Source of the DNA: Ceratodon purpureus
Taxonomy: Eukaryota > Streptophyta > Bryopsida > Pseudoditrichales > Ditrichaceae
DNA: 64,000 nucleotides
NCBI GenBank assembly: GCA_014871385.1
Contig: CM026427.1
Span: forward strand, 10,664,430 to 10,728,429
Reading direction: 5' to 3'
Below the pieces are notes generated by a model, which saw nothing but the letters and a program-made list of their open reading frames with translations, was not told the DNA's origin and searched no databases. The position numbers and the translations under genes are program-made. Below are positions 46,435-57,500 of the stretch, piece by piece. Within the stretch, counting starts at the first letter, position 1. Each line of letters begins with the position of its first letter.

Positions 46435-49400
46435 CTACGGATCCATAAGGTTAGCAGCATCAAGGTTAGCCAATGCGTTTACTCGATCTTGCTTTGGGAT
46501 CTTCCGTGTCTTGGGGTTTTCTTTTGTTGTGGACTTTGCAAAGAGCACTGAAGTTACATGAACTTGCTCTGGTCGTCGATCTTCTCGTACCCAAGTAGCG
46601 TCCCAGCAATTCTCGTACTTCGTCTTCGGGTCGGTGTGGCGATTTCTGGGCTCCCAGAATTCGATAGTGAACTGGCCATAGTCCGCATTTCGTTCATCAC
46701 GATTGACCGCTGAACATGCTCTCCCTAACCAGACGGGATAAATATCTGGGTCGGAGGGACGAAGTAGGACCCAAGCCCCTGGTAGGACATCTCGCCATGG
46801 GTTCAAGGCGGGCTTCGGTTGAGCGGACTTGGGGCCACAATAGGGCTCGGGTTCTTCATCCTCAGGTGTGACATCCGTCTCGGGGAGGAGGCATAGAGGT
46901 GCACTCTCCATACCTGACCAGTCATGATTAGGCCAGAAACCCTCTACCAAGGTCGTCACGGTTGGAGGAAGAGGTTTCTCCAATTCTGCGAGAATGCCCT
47001 TCCAGTAATCAATATACGGAGGAAAATCCTTGCGAAATCCGGAACATTCAAGCATCCCGCGTTCCCAAAATTCGATGTAACCTTGAATTCCACCCTTGAG
47101 GAATGACTTCTTAACGAGATTTTTGGAAACCTGTTCTCTTGCCTTGTCTTGGTTGCCAGTGGACGCAACAGTCTCATCACCCCACAAATTCTTGAAAGGG
47201 ACTGGATTGGGGATGCCAGATGGTATCTTCGGATTTCCATCAGCATCCGCCTTGAATAGACGGATAGCCGGCTTGTTCCTAGGTAGCCAGTGTTGGTCAA
47301 CTGCAAACTCCTTGAATTGCATGACGGGCCACCCGCTTTCGTCTACATAGAATTTGAAGAGGTGCATATTTCCCAAACCCACGAGAACATCCGCTCCGTC
47401 AATGAGATAGCCTTCCACGAACGATTTGAAATCCGCAACCTCCTGAACAAACTCGGGCATGAAACTCAATTCCTGGGATTTCATGAAGGCCAACATCAAG
47501 TCCGCAACAATGTAAGTATTCTGACTCTTCAAGGTCTTAGACAGATGGCTAAAGTAGGCATCAATATCCTCGTGCGTGTGCCCCACCAATAAGAAACCAG
47601 CCTGGATCTCTTTGAATACACGCCGATAAGTAAGCATCGACAAGAACCCCATCAGGAATTGATTCTTGTTGTCCTTTGCGGAGTTATCCAACTGCAAATA
47701 AAGTTTCACTGGGAGCGGAACGCGTTCACTGGAGTTATTCGTTACTTGGGGTAGTACGTCAAAACATCTGGACTTTCCCTTGAGCATGGCTCGAAAGAAG
47801 GAGTTAGCGGGCTCATGAGGGAACAGTTTGCCAGATTGACGAATGGGTGGTTCCTCAAGACGCCGAAGCAGTCTCGCAAGCGAGGAGATAGTGTAGTTAG
47901 AGTCGCCTGGCCACAAGTCTGTCGAGAAGTGGGCGTAGGCACCGTCGCCGTGCCCATGCGTAACCATGCCCGTGACATTCATAGGAAACTGTCCCAACGG
48001 TGAAGTATGTTTCGTGGAAACGCGCATTCGAGGAATAGCCGTCTTTGCGGTATCCATTTTGTCGTGGATAATACAAAGTATTTCGCCCTTCTGCCTCTTT
48101 GACTCCTCCCTCCAAGTGTGGTACAGACGCCTACAAGACGACTGAAGATTGCAATGGTCCTGTTTCTGTTTCACAAACTTGAGGTATTCTGGCGACCCCT
48201 TCACTGATCGGTCAATGTACTGGAGAAGAGTGTCGCACTCTGTGCACTTCGCGAAGGAACTCCCAACGGGTTTGATTGCGACATTCTTAAAGTGCTGCTT
48301 CTTCAGCCTACTTATGGCTGATTGAGACACCGCTGGTAACCCAAATTCTAAGTTGGTCTGCATATCAATCCAAAAAATCTGCTAGTCAGAGATGTACCCT
48401 ACTTGTACTCTTCATAAGCATTAGCAATGTGGAAATGAAGCAGGAATGCAATATTAAAGATGTTTAATCTAGAGAGTTCGTAGGATCCTACGATCCCAAA
48501 ATACACCATCAATTTTGTGTAAACATTTCCTCCCAACTTAGAGATCGTAGGATCCTACGATCCCAGAGTAGATGGGAATTTTGTGTAAACATTTCTTTTC
48601 GACTTAGAGATCGTAGGATCCTACGATCACGTAGGAGAGTAATTGGTAGCGGGTCACTATGGATCGCTAATAATAAAAGGTCACTACAGTAATTTGTGAA
48701 CCCCGTTAAAGATCGGGTGAACCGATGTTCCAAGTCGTCGGATCGTAGGATCCTACGACCTCAGGATTATCAAGCAGATGTCCCATGAAAGATACACTGA
48801 ATTTACAAGAGGGCGTGTTGTTCGTAGTTAGTACCTGGGTGGCGTCTTGTTGGATCATTTTCCAACTGTGACCAGAGGGTAGAAACTTCAGTGTGTCCAT
48901 CCTGCCAGGTGCTATCATTCTCATCTGATTGGGCATAAGATCAGTTGTCTCATTGATGATGGCTGTGACTGTCCCAAGTGCTTGCACTGTTCCAAGGCGG
49001 GGCCGTTTGACATCCTTGTTCCCGTGCGTCGAAGATACGACACCTCTCTTGTACTCTTTCATGTATTCGTGAAATGTCGATTTTGGTATACCATGGATCT
49101 TGTACCATGCCGTAGCGCATACATCCATTCCATTCAACGTGACGTACTTCTGCTTCCTATTACTTCCCACATAGTGGAACTGGCCACCCACAGACCGTGC
49201 ATAATCCCGGCGTGCGTCGAAGTCCTTCAACCAGTACTTTTGTCGAATGACAAGTGTATCCTGGGGCCTAAACAAGCGGACACATTCGCTGGAACAACAC
49301 CGCTGAGAGCACAGAGCTTGAATTTCTACGGGAAGAGTCTTCTTGGCATAGAGTTCGAGTTTCTCGTCTATCCGCTTTTTGCGCCGAATAAATCGATAGG

Positions 49401-50122
49401 GGGCTTTTGGGCGGCCTCCGAGATGCCTCTGGGTGTCTACACCGTCAGGATGAAGAGTGTAATAGTCAACAGAATCGCTAAGCCTATGCCCACCCTCAAA
49501 TACACATTCCGCTATCGGCCACCTACGATGGCTCATGATTTCCCCTGGATCCCCGAGGAAGACGTCCAGCACTGTAACTCCAATGTATCCCACTCCCAAG
49601 GTGTGGTCCTCGAAAGGATCCTCTGGACGGACGCAGTTGATTCGTCCAGAGGCCAAGATATCCCCATTGTCGTTTAACCGCTTCACGACCTTCGCAACCC
49701 ACTCAGCCTGGGGGACATATGGTAGGGAACTTGTGGAGTCCGAGCATTCTCCATCGCGCGTATTTCGGATCACATTTCTTGTCTCCCAAAGTACCGTTCT
49801 ACCAAGCGCATCGGCCAAGACGGAGATGTCCGTCTGTAAAGGTTGCATAGGCAGGTAGAGCGCCATCGGAGTTATCTCAATGGGACGAAGGAGGGTCATC
49901 CCGGGGGTTGTGTTCTCAATATCGACCCCAAGCCAAGACCCAATGGGGTTCGCTTCAATGACAACGGCATGACCAACAATGCCATGGCCAGGATAGCAGA
50001 TGAATACATTCAACCCAGGTATGAATGGGTCTTGCTGCTCTGCCGTGTCAGAGTCGTAGTTATTACACGTGGGATCCATAAAGTCATCGTCTTCTCCAAC
50101 ACTAGTTGACATATTTGATCAC
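46435..50122 (-). CDS. DUF7869-like transposase candidate, two coding exons
   Basis: Coding exons 48835-50112 and 46435-48357 join in phase 0 (CCCAG|GTACTA donor, ATGCAG acceptor) to give 1,066 residues. A 5' UTR acceptor TTACAG precedes position 50122. The N-terminal half ends in the Cys-rich CCSSEC block, the VCATAWYKIHGIPKSTFHEY region and a lone HG motif. The second exon has a KCTEC zinc pair, then three acidic positions of an RNase H-like fold: IIHDKMDTAK (Asp 525), LYLQLDNSAKDNKN (Asp 650) and GHTHEDIDAYF (Asp 690/692). This order is the one I know from DUF7869 proteins, which look like DDE transposases. A C-terminal module starting PGAWVLLRPSDPDIYPVWLG looks like a BAH or Tudor-like barrel. 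The frame is intact and the catalytic-type residues are all present, so it may be active. The family call is from memory. Confidence 0.72.
48476..48760. repeat. palindrome array B in the transposase-like gene's intron
   Basis: Copies at 48476 (GTTC start), 48543, 48609 and 48741 (GACC end), spaced 67, 66 and 132 bp, so one slot of a 66-bp period is empty. All lie in the intron 48358-48834. The unit includes TTTTGTGTAAACATTTC. ORF ends that run through it read VGSYD, a translation of the palindrome and not real coding. Confidence 0.95.
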
Positions 50123-50202
50123 CTGTAAGAATGAAAGAAATCAATTCCGTTAGAATAAATCATGCAGAAAATGGGATTTTTTGAGCGAAGAAGTGGTGAT
50201 GA

Positions 50203-50577
50203 GATCGTAGGATCCTACGATCTTCCACGGACAGTGAAAACGTTGGGTATCACGGTTATCACCTTAAACCCTCTTTAAGATAGCAGATGAAGGTAAGGTT
50301 GACACCCCCAGGTTATGTTAGCGGATGCCCTTGAGCAATGGATCGTAGGATCCTACGACCTGTGTCCTGGTACCATGGAAGACACTATAGCGCAGAGATC
50401 GTAGGATCCTACGATCTCGTAAAGCCTTTGGTGGATGCGAAACCAACAATGGTATCGTAGGATCCTACGATCTTATCATGTTGATAACGGATGCAAAAAA
50501 CATTCATTGGATCGTAGGATCCTACGATCCCATCGGTGTTCTCTCAAAAATTAGAATGATCGTAGGATCCTACGATC
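50203..50577. repeat. palindrome array C upstream of the transposase-like ATG
   Basis: Copies at 50203, 50341, 50397, 50453, 50510 and 50558, four exact and two with one change. Spacings are 138, 56, 56, 57 and 48. If the leader splices from a CCCAG|GTATTAG donor at 50880 to the acceptor at 50123, this array is wholly intronic, matching arrays B, D, E, F and G. Confidence 0.95.
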
Positions 50578-52680
50578 CTGCAAGTGATCCGGAATCGTTT
50601 TGATGAATATTCGTCCGTACAGTGAGTAATTAGTGGACTCTTGAATTTTCGGGATTTCTATATTAACTGGCATGTTTGTTTTACGGCAGTTGATAGCGTC
50701 AAACGCAAGAACCACGAAAAAATATGCATTAGAAATTGCTATTGAAATGATTCAGCGATAACACTTAACATGCGATACAGTATGTTATCTAGAGTCGCAA
50801 ATATATCAACGTAATATTCTTACGGCTTATCAACGTAATTAAGCAAAGAATAAAGTGGCCAGGGAAACTATGTCTAATACCTGGGAATGACGTCAATTTG
50901 GGTCCGTATTTCCCGGTGTGGACGCCGCGGAGTCGATGATGCAACACGGCGGAAGCTGAACGTGTTAACTGCAGGAACCGCTTCTAAATTATATTAGAAT
51001 ATGCCATTGGAATGACTGTGATGCACTTAACATTGCAATGCATGATTTCTACATTCGCAAAATTAATACAAGAATGCCTATCCAGACGCCGGGAACATTC
51101 GAGCGCATCAATAATTGCTGGAACACATTAAGTGTGCAAGAACCTATGGTCTGTAGGAAATCAGTCAGGAATCGAGGGAGCAAGTAAGACTACTCTTCTG
51201 TCCATGCAAGATTCGTCATTTAGCAGTTCTTACGAATTATCAAGTTGATCAAGCAAGCAATTTAAGGGAGAGGAAACTAACCGGACCTGTGTTGGAGATC
51301 GTCCTCGGTCCGTGTTGCCCGCAATTGACGCCGCGGAATCAATGATCTCCTTCGCTGGAGCTTAAGGACAGTGTGTAGTTGCTGAATGTCCAGAGAACAT
51401 GACGTCGATACATGAAAACAAATAACGATATGTCTAAAATGGAGGCGACCTAAGTTTAATGCAAGTCTTGGCAACTTTCGTGCCTTTACTGAAGAGCAAA
51501 GCTACGCCATGAGTATGAATGTGCACTAGTTCTAATAAACTGGCAGAAGAAACCAAGTCTAGGAAACGAAGTCGAACCACAGAGGAGAAATACCACAGAT
51601 AATACTTCTTCATGCATATGAGGTCTGGATCAAGATCAAGAACTGGTATGCATACTGGGCTTGAGTAGGGACGAAATCATTCTCAAGGTGCTGAGGAAAT
51701 GAACAACTCCCTTTGATTGAACAAGTAATCATTTGAAGGAGCGTAGTAACAATAGAGTAGTCGGAATTGTTACTAAGCCATGACACCATTCAATGAGCAT
51801 CCTGAACACAGGGTAATTCGGTACCAATCATGAAGTCGCAGCAAATTGTCCGTCTTGTAAAGTATCATGATAATTAGGTGTGCTCGTCCGGGTATCTAAT
51901 TGACTAGACAAACCACCTTCAGTGAAACAGTGACTGGCATCCATGAACCCTGAACCCTGAACCCTGGAAACCCTAAACCCTAAACCCTGAAACCTTAAAC
52001 TCTGAAGTGCCCTGAAGTATTTTTAATTTCAAATTTAAGAAAAATAAAATACCAAAATGAATAGTCCTCTCTGAGAATAGAAATAAAATGATTAGCAATT
52101 AAATATTCGTCAAAAATTGGAAGTTCCAATCATTGTACATAAAAATCCCTTCTTATCTAGATAATAAACAGGATCGTGCCTCCATGGCCACAATTTTGTA
52201 TCATATTTCTCCGCTCTTGTTCCCTACCCTTTTTTATTCATTTTTTTAATCTTCGTAGTAAATTCATTTCTCATTTTTAGTTACTAGCCATATATTTATT
52301 TTATCTAAATAATTATGTCTTATACTTTTTCGAAGTTGTAGCATATTAAGTGTGCATATACAAAAACAAAGTAAACTACATTGTATAAATAAAAGTTTCA
52401 AACATTGGACACAGATCTCCTCTAGTATGCATTTACAAAACAATAAACCACATAATTTGTAAAATTAATAGTTTCAAAGTTACATTCAACACAAATTTCT
52501 CGTCTCATGCTTGTAAACACATGTCTACGACCAACTTGCTATTAATATCTTTCTAATACATATTATGAAGTCCTGTTTGAATTTACCAACCATATATTTA
52601 TTTTATGTTAATAATTATGTCCATCACTTCGAACGAAGTTGTAGTATCACTATCAACATTGTGCACAATGTACAACTTAG

Positions 52681-52711
<31 letters not shown>

Positions 52712-54588
52712 ATTACATTGTCTTATTAATTAAATATATTAAAATATTAGTTACTAATATTTATTTCTGAGATTCATAATTCTTCTTCCAGAAGATGCGA
52801 TGCTTTTTTTCAAATTATGCGTCTTTGTGGAGATGTTCACTTATATATTTATTTACCTTGATATTATTTAAATCATCACGCGTGTGATGTATTTTTATGT
52901 CTAATGCTTCTTCTTGAAGATGCGTTGAAGAAGATTTATTCATCTCGATTTTATTCTTCATGCGTTATGTTTCTTCATGCGTTATGCTCCATTATTTTTT
53001 TAACCCTCTTAATAAATATAATATAAGTGATTGTTCCATTTTTCATAGGATTATTATGATATGTGCAGGTCATTTTCCTATAGTTTCTCAAATGCTATAA
53101 TTTCACAAATTCACAAATAAAAGAAAGATAGTTTTTTCATCTTTTATTTTTTTAGGTTTTTTTTTATGAAACCCTTCTTCTTCCCTGTTTTCCTTCACCA
53201 TTCTTTTATTGTTTTATTAAAAAGCAACCCATGATATTAAAAATAGATAGTAATACCGTTGTTAGATTCCCAACTCCCGTTAGATGCATCCTTTAGTAAA
53301 ATGCGTAATTTTACGGAAAATAGTAGACCACATTGTATAATTCAATAATTTCAATCATTCAACACAAATCCCTTTTTCATGCATTTAATAAAAATACATT
53401 GAACGGACCCATGTATACGAGGTAATTGTTTAGAAACGTACCAAGTTCGATGTTTTGATGTTTTTCCATCGTTTATTTATTAAATTATCTTTCTATATAA
53501 AAGGTATAATTTTTTTTAATTTACTAGCTATAAATTAATATCTTCCTTATTCTGTTAATCATGTATATTCATATTAACCTTCGTAGATATTTAGGTCCTT
53601 TAATTTGTGGAAGCTGGCTTTTGTAAACCATATACAGTGTAGTATTTACCTTCATTAATTATTGGAATCTGTATATCAAACTTCTAGACAGCTCTCAAAC
53701 TACTAGACAGCTCTCAAACTACTAGACAGCTCTTCATTCACATCAAACTAGTAGACAGCACTCAATGAATAGCCGCCTTAGTTAGAATTCTAATTATTCC
53801 ACAGCTTCTGACATTTCAAACGCGTTCATCTTCCCAAACCCGGTTTCTTGATTTCCCGCGACTCCTCGGAGACTTGCCTTTTGGTTTCATTCGCGTTCTC
53901 TACGCATTCACTGTTTTAGCCGTAGCGTATGTGTTTTGCTGCTGAATTTTCGCGATCGTCCCGTGCGTTGTCGCTTTTGGTGTTCCGCTATTTAAACCTT
54001 TGCTTTCGCCATCTCCTGCGCCTTTGTTGTCGCCATTTCTGCCATTTCTACATTTGCACGCAGGTAAGCAATGCTCTTACGATGTATTTGTTCCCCATCC
54101 AATCGCTGTTTTGTGGTCTCGAGACCTACGATCATTGTCTTAGTCTCCAATTTCTTGAGTTTCTTTCCTTATGTATTCCTGCATCCAGCTTACATTTACT
54201 TCCCAACCTGCCTGTACAGAGTTACTCGGTGTTCGAATCCGATTTGGTGCAAAATTTGAAGACCGTGGTCTAACATCGGTGGATGGTGTTGCGTCGGTAC
54301 ACAGCTGCATCCTTCGGGAAGAGTGCGACGCTTTGATTTCAGGTAAAGTACTTGATACGACACTATCCCGCAAAAGCTGCCCTTTCGTTCAATTCCATCC
54401 TTTCTATGTAGCTTAGCCTTCGCTGAAGGTTTCTTTATGGTAGTGAATGGCGAGCAAATGGACCGACGTTGATGTTATTTTTGGTGCAGCACTATTGCAA
54501 AATTGACTTTGGGTTATCACAGTGGTTGCCTTAACGATCCTGCTTTCTACTCTCATGTTTACAGAATTGGAAATTGAGCAACGTCAGT
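50578..54588. other. divergent promoter region between the two large element genes
   Basis: No protein gene seen. About 50815-50985 and 51225-51380 are diverged direct duplicates (each with GACGCCGCGGA and AAGCTGAACGT/GAGCTTAAGG-like blocks). At 51944-52002 there are degenerate telomere-like CCCTGAA/CCCTAAA units. A 29-A run lies at 52681-52709. A 19-20-bp tandem repeat with core CTAGACAGCTCTCAAACT fills 53681-53766. From about 53900 the DNA is the leader of the rightward gene. A leader exon ends CGCAG|GTAAGC at 54063, another ends TTTCAG|GTAAAG at 54341, and the acceptor TTTACAG precedes 54564. Confidence 0.5.
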
Positions 54589-57500
54589 ATGTCTTCGCAA
54601 GTAAGAGAACCGCAAAACGCTCTTGACAAGTAAGTATTCACTGAATTTTCCAACTCTATGCATTAGAGGTTCGTGTTATGCGTTTGAATCAAATAAACCA
54701 GTGACACGATTCATTCAGAATTGGACACATTTTATTGTTATTGATGTGAAATGTTTCAAAAATCACTCCATTTTGGAATTCCTTATATGTACGGCAGTAA
54801 TGATTACATCATACAGAGAAAAACGATCCTTATTAGATGCCCCAATAAGTATTGGAGCTGAGAGAGATCGTAGGATCCTACGATCTTCGAGTTGAGCACC
54901 GTTTATTTCCGAAACGCATTCTGAGGGTCGTAGGATCCTACGATCTCTTCTCGAGCTCCCCCTTCAATTTGGAACCCTTTGGGAGATCGTAGGATCCTAC
55001 GATCCTTGGAATAAGCAAACTTAAGCGCAAGTGAAGTTGGAGATCGTAGGATCCTACGATCTCTCAACGGTTACGAAAAGATGACCGTGGCTCATCGAAA
55101 GATCGTAGGATCCTACGATCTTAAAGGGGAGTGGTTTTCCGAGCGGCGCATTAGAATGATCGTAGGATCCTACGATCTAAGACAAACGTGTTGTAATTTC
55201 AAACGAGAATGGGGATCGTAGGATCCTACGATCTCAAATGAGTAATGAATGAGATCTAATAATTCTGTTCTGTTTGATGCAGGGATAACTTAGAAAATGT
55301 CGAGGACGTTAACCCCGACTGGCAACCAATGGTTTTGGCGGATGCTGTTTCCTACTCGCTGGTGATAGCTCCCATGTATATCAACGTCGACCCTGAACCG
55401 ACCGCGTGGTTTGTCGCTGATAAAATTGTCGAGTGGGGTCTTTATTGGCATCTCGAACCCGAGACGGAGCGAGTTCTGATTGCGCCAGTTACGGCAATCA
55501 CGGATGAGTCCGCACCTAGCGGAGACACTTTTAAGCTACCCACGAATAACTTGGAGGTACTGGAAATAGCCAAGTTCTACGATCGGTTTATTGTATTAGT
55601 AATTTCGGAGTATGTTGCGAGCGTAAACCTTAGTCGCACATACGCCCTGATTGTTATGAAGGACGCTCTGATGCCGAAGCTAACTGACTCTGTGAAAGAC
55701 CATGGCTTCGTGATCCCGAAGATTCATTTACCAGTTCATAGGATTCTGCAATGCTGGACAGAGCTGAAGGCAAATCGTGATAAATACAATAGGGATCGTA
55801 AGACGAAAGTTCCGCCCTCGCCCTTGAAAAAGAAGAGGGGTAGTACTTCTCTTAGAGTAGTAGATGAGCCTCCAGCGAAGAAACCATCTCAGCGCAAGAA
55901 GTCTGACCCTAAGGTAGAAGAGATGACCCTCGCGAAGGTGGTCAACATGACGAGCAAGACAGTGGCCGGGAAATCAGCAAAGGAGCTGCAGCAAGTGAGG
56001 GCTCTTTACGAGAAGGAGTTCACCAAGCTACACATCTTTGGGAAGCGGCCCATCAAAAAATCTGAACGAAGTCAGGACGACTTGCTAGTCGACATTGACA
56101 AGCTCCACCGAGCTCCAGCGGGTAGCATTGTGTATCGGAATTTGGAGCTTAAACGAGTGAATCAGCTGATGGACCAGAAACGGGCAATGCCGTTTCAGCC
56201 TTCACTCCAGCACCTCTACGTGATGCCAGTTAAGGGGGAACCGCCAATTCGCAAGGAGGACTTCAAGGATGTGCCTACGGATACTTACGAGTATTTTGAT
56301 CACAAACCGACCTGGAGTGACATTAATGAGAGAACGCACTTCATCATTATAGGCGGGCAACACTGTGTTGCCGCACACAGAGCCCTCATCGCCGAGGGTG
56401 GACTAAGTGAGGAGGATAGGAGAGATGCACGAAGTTTTATCGTCACTGTGGTCTGGGCCAAAAAAGAGGAGTGGAATCTACTCATTTATTATTCCCGGGT
56501 CCTGAATCAAGACCTTGCCGGTGTGCGATCAGAGGGGAACTATCTTACTCTTCTGGGACTTGCCCGCAGAAGTTGGAGAGAGGCTGGATCGCCAGCACCA
56601 TCATTAACGGGTCTTGCGCACTCACACGCATTCAAGGTATGCCAACATTGCATTACAGTTTTGTTAATGATTCCGAGATGTTAAATGTATCGTCCACGTT
56701 CTTCCGGATCGTAAGATCCTACGATCTCTGATTTCAGCAGTGTTTGTTTCCAACAAGCATTCCGAGGATCGTAGGATCCTACGATCTCGTGCAGAGCTCC
56801 ACTCTTCGATTCCTGGCTCTGTGAAGGATCGTAGGATCCTACGATCCTCGGAATGCTGATATATGAAGCGTCACTGAACTTGGAGATCGTAGGATCCTAC
56901 GACCTCAACTACACATTTAACATCAATCTGTGCATTCGATGTTCTGAATGATTATTTGGATGCAACGCAGAGTTGGTCTGACAAACTGCCCGCTCTGTTC
57001 TCCAACTCCGACTCCAAGTCTATTGAAGATGGCAACACTGGCATACCGAAATATTCGCTGCTCTTTGTAGATGAGCAGATTTACAGAAAGTGGTGTGGTA
57101 TTCAAGACAATTGGGTAAATGGTTTGCTTCCTGATGCGTTTGGACAGTATTCCACCTTCGTCGCAGGTGTGGATGAGGACGATAACAACGACGGGGATGG
57201 AGGGATAGGAAGTAGTAAGAAGGAGCGTCTGAAGCAGAAGAGATACCAGGTGCGAGCACTGAAGCAGACTGACTTAATGCCGCTTTATTCCATGCGAGAT
57301 ATTGACATCACGAAGGTTACGGAGCTGGTGTTACAGAAGAAGGTGTCTGTGAAGTCCACAAAGTCCACCAAGAAACAACCCGTTCTTCCGGGCCTGAATG
57401 AGGCGTGTCATTTGGAGAAGAAGCGCAGGCTCATCAAGAATGAGTTCATGCACTACTTCGAAAACAAGGAACTAAGGTGTAAGACAATGCGAGCAGACTC

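Noticed and set aside
48982-49677. 231-residue plus-strand ORF opposite the transposase-like exon 1
   Set aside because: Antisense shadow; the minus-strand frame carries the conserved motifs and fits splicing.
52681-52709. Poly-A run as the tail of a retroposed copy
   Set aside because: No coding or SINE-like sequence and no flanking duplication were found upstream of the run.
54866-55233. CRISPR array
   Set aside because: Repeats are perfect palindromes in introns of a plant nuclear gene, spacers are diverged relatives of one another, and no cas-like gene is present.
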